A stretch of DNA of 64,000 nucleotides. It comes from VFMC01 sp040380855 (GTDB lineage Bacteria > Actinomycetota > Acidimicrobiia > Acidimicrobiales > Ilumatobacteraceae). Below are positions 33,720 through 42,413 of the stretch, one piece after another. The stretch is from NCBI GenBank assembly GCA_040380855.1, contig JBEIIG010000011.1, forward strand, positions 1-64,000, read 5' to 3'. The translations under genes were made by a program, and so were the position numbers. A model generated the notes under the pieces. That model did not search any database, had not been told where the DNA came from, and was given only the letters and a program-made list of their open reading frames with translations. Position 1 is the stretch's first letter, and each line of letters opens with the position of its first letter.

Positions 33720-35729
33720 TCAGACGGCGCCGATGACGTCGACGATCACGTTCGCCGGCTGGATCGACGAGATGCACACCGCACCACCGCCGAGGCGCAC
33801 CGCCACCACCTCGCTCGACACGCGGTAGGCCGACTGGGCGGCCACAGCACCGGTGCCACGACCCTCACCGCACGGCACGGCGAACACGCTCGTCGCCTTC
33901 TCGCCGCTGATGGTCGTGATCGACAACAGCACCGTGGTGGCGCCGGCAGGAACGCCGATCAGGCCGACGATGGGCACCGTCACGGGCGCCGTCCAGACGG
34001 CCTGACCCGACGTGCGCGAGTCGAAGACACGAATCGGATCGACTGCGATCGGCGCGACCGAACCACCCCACGCTGCGGTCACGTCGACGATCACGTCGGC
34101 GTCGACCGAACTGCTGAGACACCACCCGGCGGTCGTCACCCGCATCGTGATCGAGAACGACGAGATCGGATCGGCGGTGAACGGTGCCTGCCACGGCCCT
34201 TGGCCGCAGAAGCCCATCGACACGACGCCTGCCGAAGCCGGCCCGACCACGGTGATCGTGGCGGTGAGGGCCTGGGTGGACGAGGTGGCGCCGAGCATTG
34301 CGGGCGTGAGTGTGAGTACCGAGCCGGACGTCAGTCGGCCCGTGGTGCGGGTGTCGGCGACGCGAGTGGCATTGATCGGTTGCACACCCACCCCGGTGGC
34401 AGCCTGCGCGGCCAACACCTCGACCTTCACGTTGGCGTTGGTGCTCGTGAGCAGACAGATACTGCCCTGCACCACCTCGACGATCGACGTGCCGACCGCG
34501 GTCTCACCGGTCCCGTAGGTGAGTTGCGACACGCCGGGTGCGCTGGGCAGATCGCACGGGAACGTGGCGAGATAGCCCGGCAGGCCGACGCTCTGCGCCG
34601 TCAGCCGCACCAAGACACCCGCTGTTCCCGATGGCACACCGCTCAGCTGGTCGACCCGGATCTTCTGACGCAACTGGCCGGGCAGCGGGGTCGAGCCCCA
34701 CGCCGAGTCGTACGCGGTCTTCGGCGCCATGAACTGCCACTTCGATCCCGCAGCGAGCGGTGTCGCGGGCGTCGAGCCGGTCGGGGCTCCCGGCACGCTG
34801 GTGCCGGGCTGGGTGGTGCCGGGCTGCGTGGTAGAGGTCGGTGGCGGCGTGGGTGTGGCCGGCATCGTGGGCGGTGCGGCACCGTCGGGCTGCGGCAGCG
34901 GTGTGGTCAGCTTGCAGGCGTCGACGGCTCTGATCGACGCCGTCGGGTTGATCGCCCGGCCACCCTGCGGATGGATCTCGAAGTGCAGATGCGCCGACGA
35001 CGCGTTACCGGTGCGACCGACCCAGCCGATCACCTGTCCGGCCTTCACCTTCGATCCGACCTGCAGCCCCGGGGCGAATGCAGCCAGGTGTGCGTAGAAG
35101 AAGTAGGTGCCGTCGGCGGCCGTCAACCACCAGGCGTTCCCCGACAGCGAACCGGGTCGATCGAATGCCTGCTTGGTGAGCGTGCCGTCGGTGACGGCAT
35201 AGAGATAGAGGCCCGAGCGGGCGATCACATCGACGCCCTCGTGTCGACGACCGCCACCGCGCGGCGCCTGCCATGTGTCGGTGTACCAGCACGGCCCCTG
35301 GACGGGGAACGCGCTCAACGGGATCACGGTCGGCGGCACCGTCGTCGGCGGCACCGTCGTCGGCGAGCCGGGCACCGTCGTTCCCGGTGCGGTGGTGGTG
35401 GGCAGCGCGCCGGCGGGCAGGCAGATGGTGGTACCGACGTACATCGGCGTGGCCAGAACGGCCGCATTCATCGACAGCAAGGCGTCCATGGTCACACCCA
35501 CCTTGCGGGCGACACCCCACCAGCTGTCGCCGGTCACCACCACGTACGGGCTCGGGCAGGCGGGGGCCTTGCGTGGCGCAGCGGCAGCCGGCGAGTCGGC
35601 AGCGTGGGCAGTGGCGACGAGCGAGCTGACGACCAGCATGCCGGCCGCGCCGAGGGACAGGCGGAGTCGGCCTCGATGCCGTGCGGTCCGTCGCTCTCGT
35701 TGACCGTTGCTCGACGGTTCCATGACCAT
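33720..35729 (-). CDS. secreted LysM and M23 (LytM) peptidoglycan endopeptidase with tandem surface domains
   Basis: 669 residues. Basic N-terminus and signal peptide cleaved near A-H-A/A-D-S (residue 43), LysM domain (about 62-106), Thr/Pro-rich linker, M23 domain with His163 and Asp167 in HEGVD, His214 in YAHL and His247/His249 in HLHF (all zinc and catalytic residues present), a second Pro/Thr linker, then about three related beta-rich domains of 90-110 residues with V-x-D-T-R or V-F-D-S-R and G-x-(I/V)-C motifs. ATG at 35729 follows GGAAGGAGGT by 6 nt. Role: cell-wall remodelling outside the membrane. Confidence 0.9.
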   Translation of the reverse strand: MVMEPSSNGQRERRTARHRGRLRLSLGAAGMLVVSSLVATAHAADSPAAAAPRKAPACPSPYVVVTGDSWWGVARKVGVTMDALLSMNAAVLATPMYVGTTICLPAGALPTTTAPGTTVPGSPTTVPPTTVPPTVIPLSAFPVQGPCWYTDTWQAPRGGGRRHEGVDVIARSGLYLYAVTDGTLTKQAFDRPGSLSGNAWWLTAADGTYFFYAHLAAFAPGLQVGSKVKAGQVIGWVGRTGNASSAHLHFEIHPQGGRAINPTASIRAVDACKLTTPLPQPDGAAPPTMPATPTPPPTSTTQPGTTQPGTSVPGAPTGSTPATPLAAGSKWQFMAPKTAYDSAWGSTPLPGQLRQKIRVDQLSGVPSGTAGVLVRLTAQSVGLPGYLATFPCDLPSAPGVSQLTYGTGETAVGTSIVEVVQGSICLLTSTNANVKVEVLAAQAATGVGVQPINATRVADTRTTGRLTSGSVLTLTPAMLGATSSTQALTATITVVGPASAGVVSMGFCGQGPWQAPFTADPISSFSITMRVTTAGWCLSSSVDADVIVDVTAAWGGSVAPIAVDPIRVFDSRTSGQAVWTAPVTVPIVGLIGVPAGATTVLLSITTISGEKATSVFAVPCGEGRGTGAVAAQSAYRVSSEVVAVRLGGGAVCISSIQPANVIVDVIGAV

Positions 35730-35984
35730 GCCCGACCTCCTTCCGTCCTCGCCGGTAGCGGGGGTATCGGAGGTGGGAGGGCCGGGCTTGTGCCGCGGAG
35801 GCGCTTCTTGAAGAAAGCCTGACCTGGTGTCACGAACAGCGCGCGTTCGCTCCACCGAACTTGAAGAAGACCAGAGAAAACCCCGGACGCATGTCCCTCA
35901 CGGGTCGGCCTCGACGGGGCACTGATCCACGCTGTTCCGGGCCGCGTCTGCCCGTGCGCGACTGCACAGGGCTAGGGTGATCGC
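35730..35984 (-). other. long 5' leader of the LytM gene, possibly structured
   Basis: 255 bp between the LytM gene and the divergent epimerase gene. The + strand end carries the leaderless promoter TAGGGT (35973-35978). On the minus strand the leader has a direct repeat TTCTTCAAG (complement of 35860-35868 and 35807-35815), GGTGGAGCGAAC, and CCGATACCC..GCTACCGGCGAGGACGGAAGGAG just before the start. The last element loosely resembles the 3' part of c-di-AMP (ydaO/yuaA) riboswitches, which often precede cell-wall hydrolases in actinobacteria; the match is weak. Confidence 0.3.
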
Positions 35985-36959
35985 ATGCGTGGCCAGCGGC
36001 TGCTCGTGAGCGGGATGGGTGGCGAGCTCGGCTCGCTCGTCGCTTCGATGCTCGAGGACGAACCGTGGGTCGGCTCGTTGTTCGGCATCGATGTCGATCC
36101 GCCACGCCGTCGCCTCCGCAAAGCCGAGTTCCTCCGCATCGAACCGACCGACCGCGACCGCATCGTCGAGGTCGTCACGGCCTTCGACCCGCATGTGCTC
36201 GTCCACCTCGCGGTCTGGGAACCCGATGCTCGTGCCGGTACCGATCTGGCCCGTGCGTTCACCGAGGCCGCAGCACACGCCTTCATCGGCGCTGCTGCCG
36301 AATGCCGTTCGCTCGAGAGCATCGTCGTGCGAAGCGGGATCGAACTGTACGGGCGCGACCGACACGCGCTCACCCGACCCGACGAGTCGGTCCTGCCCCA
36401 TCCCACCAGCGAGTACGGGCGGATGCTCACCCGGCTCGAAGCCGCAGCACGGCAAGCAGGCGAGCGCATCGGCGTGCCGGTGGGCATGCTGCGCCTCGCC
36501 CCGGTGCTGGGCCCTCACGTACCCAGTCCACTCGGTCGCCTGCTGCGCCAATCGGTCGTGCCGTACAGCCTCTTGGCCGACCCTCCCTTTTCGGTCGTCG
36601 AAGACGCCGACGCGGCGCGTGCGTTCGTCGCCGCAGCGCAACGACGACTCGACCAGCCCGTGAACGTCGTCGGCCCGGGCGCGATCACCGGCCTGCAGGC
36701 GATCGCTCGCGGTCGGCGGATTCCCGTCCCCCTGTTCGGACCCGAGTGGGGCCTCACCCGACGCTTGTCGCACCTGGTGGGCGCGCCGATACCCGACCAT
36801 GTGCTCGAGGTACTGCACCGGGGCCGACTGGCCGACGGGTCGCGGGCCCAGCAGCTGCTCGGTGTCGCACCAACGGTCAGCACACCCGAGGTGATCGACC
36901 GTCTCTACGCATGGGAGAGCGTCGTTCGCGTCCCCTCCCCGATCAGAGGGGCTGCCTGA
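35985..36959 (+). CDS. NAD-dependent epimerase/dehydratase-like (extended SDR) protein
   Basis: 324 residues. N-terminal S-G-M-G-G-E-L-G-S-L glycine motif and D-V-D after beta-2 fit NAD binding. The catalytic Tyr-x3-Lys is Y-G-R-M-L, so the Lys is missing, and the preceding Ser/Thr is not obvious; activity is doubtful. Followed 2 nt later by a PlsC-like gene, a pairing that resembles the mycobacterial Rv0501-Rv0502 pair. TAGGGT (35973-35978) ends 6 nt before the ATG: leaderless. Confidence 0.75.
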   Translation: MRGQRLLVSGMGGELGSLVASMLEDEPWVGSLFGIDVDPPRRRLRKAEFLRIEPTDRDRIVEVVTAFDPHVLVHLAVWEPDARAGTDLARAFTEAAAHAFIGAAAECRSLESIVVRSGIELYGRDRHALTRPDESVLPHPTSEYGRMLTRLEAAARQAGERIGVPVGMLRLAPVLGPHVPSPLGRLLRQSVVPYSLLADPPFSVVEDADAARAFVAAAQRRLDQPVNVVGPGAITGLQAIARGRRIPVPLFGPEWGLTRRLSHLVGAPIPDHVLEVLHRGRLADGSRAQQLLGVAPTVSTPEVIDRLYAWESVVRVPSPIRGAA

Positions 36960-36961
36960 GC

Positions 36962-37666
36962 ATGGCGACGATCATCGACCTGCCGCGGCGGGCGTTCGAC
37001 ACCACCCGGTCGATCGCCATGGCGCCGGTTCGACCGCTCATCCCCGCCGGCATGGTCGACGAGTGGGGTCGCGACGATCACGTCATCCGGGCATTGTCAC
37101 CGTTGCTGCGTCTGCGCTGGAACGTGAGCGTCGGCGGCGATCAGCACCTTCCCTCCCGTTCCGGAGCGTTGCTCGTCACCAACGACCGCCGGTTCTCGTT
37201 CAGCCCGCTCTACACCTCGTGGGCGCTCGCCCAGGCCACGGGCCGACCCGTGCGCTTCGTCGGTCACCCCGACGTCGTTCCGTTCGGTCCGGCGCTGCGG
37301 CGGATGGGGGCCATCTTGCGCAACCCCGCCGAGGTGCGCGGAGCGCTGCACCACGGCGAGTTGGTTGTGCTCGCCACGGCGCCCACGAACCATCCGCGCT
37401 CAGCAGGCGCTGTCGATCCCGCACTGGTGGGCGCAGCAGTGATGGCCGGCGTGAGCGTGTTCCCCGTGGCGTCGATGAGTTCACCGCTCGGGCGTTCGGC
37501 ACGCGTTCAGGTGGGCGCCCAGGTGCGCCCACGCAAGAAGCGGCGCGGGCCACTCGCCGAACACGAGTTGGCCGAGATGACCCAACGCCATCTGCAGCGC
37601 ATGCTCGACGAACTCGGTGGGATGCAGACCGGGATGACCGCGATCGACTGGTTGGGTGAGGGCTGA
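36962..37666 (+). CDS. PlsC-like acyltransferase-fold protein without the HX4D motif
   Basis: 234 residues. The fold pattern of 1-acylglycerol-3-phosphate acyltransferases is visible (N-terminal helix, G-A-L-L-V-T-N strand, F-G-P-A-L-R-R-M-G-A-I, and G-V-S-V-F-P-V-A strand), but the catalytic H-x4-D position reads N-D-R-R-F-S-F, and the F-P-E-G-T-R block is replaced by A-T-A-P-T-N. It is therefore probably not a normal acyltransferase. The next gene starts at its stop codon (TGATG). Fixed pairing with the epimerase-like gene suggests a joint envelope-lipid or polar role. Confidence 0.65.
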   Translation: MATIIDLPRRAFDTTRSIAMAPVRPLIPAGMVDEWGRDDHVIRALSPLLRLRWNVSVGGDQHLPSRSGALLVTNDRRFSFSPLYTSWALAQATGRPVRFVGHPDVVPFGPALRRMGAILRNPAEVRGALHHGELVVLATAPTNHPRSAGAVDPALVGAAVMAGVSVFPVASMSSPLGRSARVQVGAQVRPRKKRRGPLAEHELAEMTQRHLQRMLDELGGMQTGMTAIDWLGEG

Positions 37667-38514
37667 TGGCCTACGCACGCACCAGCGACGGCATCCGCGT
37701 GCACTACGAGGTGCTCGGCCGCGCCAGCGCACCCCCCGTGTTGATGATCCAGGGTCTCGGTGCCGACAAGCACGGCTGGGACATGCAGCGCTACGTGTTC
37801 GCCAGCAGGTACCGGGTCATCGCGCTCGACAACCGCGGGGCGGGTCGCAGCGACAAGCCGTTCGGGCACTACAGCCTGGAACAGATGGCCGACGACGCCA
37901 TCGCCGTGCTCGATGCCTGCGGTGTCGATTCGGCGCATGTCATCGGCGCCTCGATGGGGGGCGCGATCTCGCAGATCGTCGCCGTGAAGTACCCCGAGCG
38001 GGTGCGGTCGCTCACCTTGGTCTGCACGGCGTGCCGCAATCATCCCTGGCGCCGCGAGCTGCTCGAGGGCTGGGCGGCACGGGCCACCGAACGCGGGATG
38101 GGCGCCATGGCGGCGGAGGCTGCCCGGTGGGTGATCGGCCCCCGCTCGTTCCGGCGCATGCTGCCCGCCATCGGCTGGTTGGGGCCGCTCGCCTTCGGCC
38201 GGCCCACCCACGCCTTCGTCGCCCAGGTGCGGGCCATCCTCAACACCGACGAGGCGATGGCCGACCAACTGACCACCGTTGCCGTGCCAGCCCTGGTCGT
38301 GGTGGGCAACCAAGACATCCTCACCCCGCGCGGCGACAGCGAGGAACTCCACGAACGGCTACCCAACGCCGAACTGGTCGTCATCTCGGGTGCGGCCCAC
38401 GGGTTGATGGTCGAGCACGCCTCGACGTTCAACCGCGTGCTGCTCGACTTCCTCGCCCGCGTCTCGCAGGCCGCCACGGCCGGTGGTGAGTCGTCGCTGC
38501 CCACCGCCGTATGA
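37666..38514 (+). CDS. alpha/beta hydrolase
   Basis: 282 residues. Oxyanion loop Q-G-L-G-A-D-K-H-G-W, nucleophile elbow G-A-S-M-G-G (about 105-110), acid Asp in VVVGNQDILTPRGD and His in GAAHGLM. The pattern matches the 3-oxoadipate enol-lactonase/haloperoxidase-like family; true substrate unknown. Overlaps both neighbours by 1-4 nt, so it belongs to a five-gene + strand operon beginning at 35985. Confidence 0.85.
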   Translation: MAYARTSDGIRVHYEVLGRASAPPVLMIQGLGADKHGWDMQRYVFASRYRVIALDNRGAGRSDKPFGHYSLEQMADDAIAVLDACGVDSAHVIGASMGGAISQIVAVKYPERVRSLTLVCTACRNHPWRRELLEGWAARATERGMGAMAAEAARWVIGPRSFRRMLPAIGWLGPLAFGRPTHAFVAQVRAILNTDEAMADQLTTVAVPALVVVGNQDILTPRGDSEELHERLPNAELVVISGAAHGLMVEHASTFNRVLLDFLARVSQAATAGGESSLPTAV

Positions 38515-39461
38515 AGGTCGCCGTCGTCGGTGCCGGCCTGTCGGGGTTGATGGCCGCCCGGGCGCTCGTCGATGCCGGTCACGACGTCGTGGTGCTCGAC
38601 AAAGGGCGCTCACCCGGCGGCCGTCTCGCCACGCGCCGTATCGGTGGGGCACGACTCGATCACGGTGCGCAGTTCTTCACGGTGCGGTCCGACACCTTCG
38701 CCGCCCATGTCGACACCTGGCAGCGCGAGGGGCTGGTGTTCGAATGGTGCCGCGGTTTCGCGTCGAGCGGCGACGGCTATCCGCGCTATGCGGTGAGCGG
38801 CGGCATGAACGCCTTGGCCAAGCGCCTCGCCGACGGCCTCGACGTGCGGTGCGACTCGCTCGTGTTCTCGCTGCACCACACTCCGGACGCCCACGACGGC
38901 GACTGGGAGGTGAAGCTCGACGACGCGTCGCTCGTGCAGGCCGACGCACTCGTCGTCACGTGTCCGATCCCGCAGACGTTCTCGCTGCTGGTGTCGGCCG
39001 AGGTGGCGATGCCCGAGGATCTCTGGCGCACCGACTACGACCGCACCCTGTGCCTGCTGGCCGTGTGCGACGGGCCCACGGCGATCCCCGAGCCGGGCGG
39101 GGTGCAGGGCGCCGACGGGTTCACGTTCATCGCCGACAACCGGCGCAAGGGGATCAGCGAGGTCGAGGCCGTCACGCTCCATGCCGACCCGGCCTGGAGC
39201 GATGCGCACTGGGACACCCCACCCGACGAGGTGCACCGCCTGCTGCTCGAGCGCGCCGAGCCCTGGCTGGGTGATGCCACCGTGGTCGAGAGCCAAGTGA
39301 AGCGGTGGCGATTCGCTACACCGCGCTCGATCTGGCCCGAACCCACCTGGAGCCCGCCCGACATCGGCAGCCTGGCGCTCGCAGGCGACGCGTTCGCCGG
39401 GCCGCGGGTGGAGGGGGCCGCGCTGAGCGGCCTTGCCGCGGCCGCCGCCCTGCTCGGCTGA
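38511..39461 (+). CDS. renalase-like FAD-dependent NAD(P) oxidase
   Basis: 316 residues. N-terminal G-A-G-L-S-G-L (8-14) and E/D-K-G-R-S-P-G-G-R-L-A-T-R-R, then L-D-H-G-A-Q-F-F-T-V-R, the signature of the renalase/COG3380 group, with a C-terminal FAD motif LALAGDAFAGPRVEGAALSG. Bacterial renalases oxidise misreduced beta-NAD(P)H isomers to NAD(P)+ using O2. ATG at 38511 overlaps the hydrolase stop (ATGA). Confidence 0.85.
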   Translation: MKVAVVGAGLSGLMAARALVDAGHDVVVLDKGRSPGGRLATRRIGGARLDHGAQFFTVRSDTFAAHVDTWQREGLVFEWCRGFASSGDGYPRYAVSGGMNALAKRLADGLDVRCDSLVFSLHHTPDAHDGDWEVKLDDASLVQADALVVTCPIPQTFSLLVSAEVAMPEDLWRTDYDRTLCLLAVCDGPTAIPEPGGVQGADGFTFIADNRRKGISEVEAVTLHADPAWSDAHWDTPPDEVHRLLLERAEPWLGDATVVESQVKRWRFATPRSIWPEPTWSPPDIGSLALAGDAFAGPRVEGAALSGLAAAAALLG

Positions 39462-39476
39462 CACACTGGGGCAGCC

Positions 39477-40688
39477 ATGGCTCGCTCCGACCCGCACGCC
39501 CACCACCATCACCATCACCTGAACCACGTCGACGGTTCCACATCGCCCACCGTCGAACGGGCGCTCACCATCACCGTGGTGGTCATCGGTCTGCTCACCC
39601 TGTTGGGGGTGATCCTGCTGTGGCCATCGGGCGACAGCACCGTCACGGACCCCGCACTGCTGTCGGCCGATCCGGTCGACGCCACCGTGCAGAGCACCAC
39701 AGTGCAACCGTGTTCGTACGACCCGTCGGCCGAGTGCGTCTCGATCACGATCAGCGTCACCTCCGGTCAGACCGCCGGTGAGGTGTTCACGACCGAGCAG
39801 TCGACCGGCACGGGGGGTCGCCCGTTGTCGGCCGGCGACGACATCCTGGTGCTGGCCGACGCCGGCCCCGACGGCACGACGATCTACTCGTTCTACGAAT
39901 ACCAGCGCAGCTCGCCGATGCTCGTCCTGGTGGCCCTGTTCGCCGTCATCATCATCGCCTTCGGCCGCTGGCGCGGGGTCGGTGCACTCGCCGGACTCGC
40001 TGTCAGCCTGCTGGTGCTGGTGGTGTTCCTGCTCCCCTCGCTGCTCGACGGCAACAACGCCGTGCTGGTAGCGCTCGTCGGCACGTCGGTGATCGCCTTC
40101 GTGGCGCTCTACCTCGCCCACGGCTTCAACCCCGCCACCAGCGTGGCGCTCATCTCCACCTTCGCCGCGCTGGCGGTGACCGGTGCGCTGTCGTGGCTGT
40201 TCATCCGCGCTGCGAAGTTCACCGGTTACACCGACGAAGGCACCCAGTTCCTCGATGCGCTCGACGTGCCGATCGACCCGCGGGGCATTCTGCTGGCCGG
40301 CATCGTGGTGGGTTCGCTGGGCGTCCTCGACGACGTCACCGTCACCCAGGTGTCGGCCGTCTGGGAGCTGAACGCCGCCCAACCCGGGCTGACCCGTGGC
40401 CAGCTGTACCGCAGCGCGCTGCGCATCGGCCGCGACCACATCTCGTCGACGGTCAACACACTGTTCCTCGCCTACGCGGGCGCGGCACTACCACTACTGC
40501 TGTTGTTCAGCGAGGCCGGCCAGGGGATCGGTTCGATCGCCGGACGCGAGATCGTGGCGGTCGAGATCGTGCGCTCGCTGGTGGGTTCGATCGGGCTCGT
40601 CTCGGCGGTGCCGATCGCCACGTGGTTGGCTGCACAGGTGCTGCGACCCGACCCCGTTCCCCGCCGATCGACGGCGGCCGCGTCGTGA
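39477..40688 (+). CDS. YibE/F family membrane protein with N-terminal His cluster
   Basis: 403 residues. After a His-rich N-terminus (HAHHHHHH at residues 8-15, then another His at 18) come one signal-anchor helix (about 30-48), an exported domain of about 100 residues, and a YibE/F domain with seven or so helices containing ILLAGIVVGSLGVLDDVTVTQ and the N-T-L-F-L-A-Y-A-G motif. The function of the family is unknown; a transport role is often assumed. A CACACT box ends 9 nt before the ATG. A Nudix gene overlaps its stop codon (GTGA). Confidence 0.85.
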   Translation: MARSDPHAHHHHHHLNHVDGSTSPTVERALTITVVVIGLLTLLGVILLWPSGDSTVTDPALLSADPVDATVQSTTVQPCSYDPSAECVSITISVTSGQTAGEVFTTEQSTGTGGRPLSAGDDILVLADAGPDGTTIYSFYEYQRSSPMLVLVALFAVIIIAFGRWRGVGALAGLAVSLLVLVVFLLPSLLDGNNAVLVALVGTSVIAFVALYLAHGFNPATSVALISTFAALAVTGALSWLFIRAAKFTGYTDEGTQFLDALDVPIDPRGILLAGIVVGSLGVLDDVTVTQVSAVWELNAAQPGLTRGQLYRSALRIGRDHISSTVNTLFLAYAGAALPLLLLFSEAGQGIGSIAGREIVAVEIVRSLVGSIGLVSAVPIATWLAAQVLRPDPVPRRSTAAAS

Positions 40689-41407
40689 TCGCCTTCGACC
40701 CAGCCCTGCGCGACCGTATGGCCCTGCAACTGCGCGAGCACTCGCTGCACACCGTGCCGCCCGACGACCGCAAACGTGCCGCAGTGGCGATCGTGGTGGT
40801 CGACAGCAGCGAGCACGACGACCTCGTCGACCCGCACCCGTTCACCGCCGACGAGATGTCAGTGGTGCCCGGCGACATCAGCGGCCTCGACGGCAGCATG
40901 CAGGGGGTTGCGGGGGGTGCTGCCTTCCTGCTGTGCCGCAGGGCCCCACGGATGAACGCCCACGCCGCACAGTGGGCCCTGCCGGGTGGCCGCATCGATC
41001 CGGGCGAGACCCCCGAGCAGACCGCATTGCGCGAACTCGACGAGGAACTCGGGGTGCGCCTGGGCCACGACGCCGTGCTCGGCCGCCTCGACGACTACCC
41101 CACCCGCTCGGGCTACGTCATCACACCGGTCGTGGTGTGGGGCGGTGGACGGCTCGACGTGGTGCCCAACCCCGACGAGGTGGCCCACGTCTACCGCATC
41201 GGGCTGCACCACCTGTGCCGCGCCGACTCGCCGCGCTTCGTCTCGATCCCCGAGAGCCCTCGGCCCGTGGTACAGGTACCCCTCGGCGGCGACCTCATCC
41301 ATGCGCCCACCGGCGCCGTGCTGGTGCAGTTCCGGTGGGTGGCCCTCGACGGCCGCCTGCACGAGCGGGTGCACGAGTTCGAACAACCCGTCTTCGCCTG
41401 GCGGTAG
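40685..41407 (+). CDS. Nudix hydrolase (CoA/NADH pyrophosphatase-like)
   Basis: 240 residues. Complete Nudix box G-R-I-D-P-G-E-x7-R-E-L-D-E-E-L-G-V (near residue 100), coordinating the catalytic metal, preceded by W-A-L-P-G. The layout around it (PDDRKRAAVAIVV start, R-x-S-G-Y-V-I-T-P-V-V) is close to NudL-type coenzyme A diphosphatases, but the family-specific motif is incomplete. GTG at 40685 overlaps the previous TGA. Confidence 0.87.
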   Translation: MIAFDPALRDRMALQLREHSLHTVPPDDRKRAAVAIVVVDSSEHDDLVDPHPFTADEMSVVPGDISGLDGSMQGVAGGAAFLLCRRAPRMNAHAAQWALPGGRIDPGETPEQTALRELDEELGVRLGHDAVLGRLDDYPTRSGYVITPVVVWGGGRLDVVPNPDEVAHVYRIGLHHLCRADSPRFVSIPESPRPVVQVPLGGDLIHAPTGAVLVQFRWVALDGRLHERVHEFEQPVFAWR

Positions 41408-41446
41408 TCGGGCAGGCGGATGCTGGCGCGGTTCGGTTCCGGCCGC

Positions 41447-42010
41447 TCAGCCCGGTAGCGACCGGTCGCGGCCCGGGAACCGCAGCGTCGCGAACGGCCA
41501 GTCGCGTTGCAGCCACTCGGCCACCGTCGCAGCCAGCAACGGGTCGAGGTCGGCACGATCGGCACGAACCCAGCAACGCACCATGGCGGCGGGCTGCACC
41601 GTGGCATCCGTTTCGGGGTCGACGTACACGCAGCCGATGACGTCGATCGTGTCGACGGCGCCGTGGTCGGCGAGCACGGTGTACGCGAACGCCTCACGCG
41701 CCTCGAACTCGCGGGCGTGCATCTGCAGGTCGGCCAGGTTCTGCTCGAGGCTCATCGGGTAGGGCCACTCGTCGCCCTGCCACAGCGCTGCGGTGAAGCC
41801 CGGGGTGGCGCGGATGTGCTCGATCGAACCCGACCAGGCAGCGTGATCGCTGTCGTTGTGCTCGGGGCCGAGGGGCGCGAGCACGAATCCCTGGCCGCGC
41901 AGGTGACGCGGCGCCACGAACCCGGCCGGGACGAATGCGGGCGCCTCGGCATCGCGCTGGCCCGATTCGCCCACGTCAGCGCCGTCCCGTGTGGCCGAAC
42001 CCACCGCCAC
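41447..42010 (-). CDS. GNAT-like N-acetyltransferase
   Basis: 187 residues. Begins with a linker and then L-A-P-L-G-P-E-H-x-x-x-D-H-A-A-W-x-x-S as in a group of actinobacterial GNAT proteins; the acetyl-CoA strand may be VIGCVYVDP, but the R/Q-x-x-G-x-G/A pyrophosphate loop is not evident, so activity is uncertain. ATG at 42010 overlaps dut by 35 bp and has GAAGG upstream; a GTG at 41974, just past the dut stop, is an alternative start. Same-strand operon with dut. Confidence 0.6.
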   Translation of the reverse strand: MAVGSATRDGADVGESGQRDAEAPAFVPAGFVAPRHLRGQGFVLAPLGPEHNDSDHAAWSGSIEHIRATPGFTAALWQGDEWPYPMSLEQNLADLQMHAREFEAREAFAYTVLADHGAVDTIDVIGCVYVDPETDATVQPAAMVRCWVRADRADLDPLLAATVAEWLQRDWPFATLRFPGRDRSLPG

Positions 42011-42413
42011 GATCGTCGCCTTCGAGTGTGTCGACCTCGGCCCACTGCACCGTGGCGAAGCGTTGGATGACCAACTGTGCGATGCGGTCGCCGCGGTGCA
42101 CCACGAAATCGTGCCGCGGATCGGTGTTCAGCAGGATCACCTTCAACTCACCCCGATAGGCGGCATCGATCAGGCCCGGGGCGTTCGCCAGGGCGATCCC
42201 GTGCTCGAGCGCGAGGCCGCTGCGCGGCAGCACCCAGCCCGCATGGCCCTCGGGGATCGCGATCGCCACCCCGGTGGGCACCAGCACCCGGCCACCCGCA
42301 GCGGGCACGACGGTATCGATGCGCGCCCGCAGGTCGAGGCCCGCATCACCGGGATGGGCGTACGCGGGCAGCGGGAGATCGGGGTCGAGTCGAACGATCG
42401 GGATGTCCACCAT
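41976..42413 (-). CDS. dut: dUTP diphosphatase
   Basis: 145 residues with all five trimeric dUTPase motifs: PGDAGLDLRA, PRSGLA, the GLIDAAYRGELKVIL uracil-binding hairpin, RGDRIAQLV and the C-terminal RGGGFGHTG arm. Hydrolyses dUTP to dUMP. Start ATG at 42413 is 26 bp from the divergent selA start; TAGGCT (complement of 42423-42428) ends 9 nt upstream, so it is leaderless. Confidence 0.95.
   Translation of the reverse strand: MVDIPIVRLDPDLPLPAYAHPGDAGLDLRARIDTVVPAAGGRVLVPTGVAIAIPEGHAGWVLPRSGLALEHGIALANAPGLIDAAYRGELKVILLNTDPRHDFVVHRGDRIAQLVIQRFATVQWAEVDTLEGDDRGGGFGHTGRR

Noticed and set aside
35830..36105. Minus-strand 91-codon frame between the LytM and epimerase genes
   Set aside because: Overlaps the leader and the conserved N-terminus of the epimerase; Arg/Pro-rich with no recognisable pattern.
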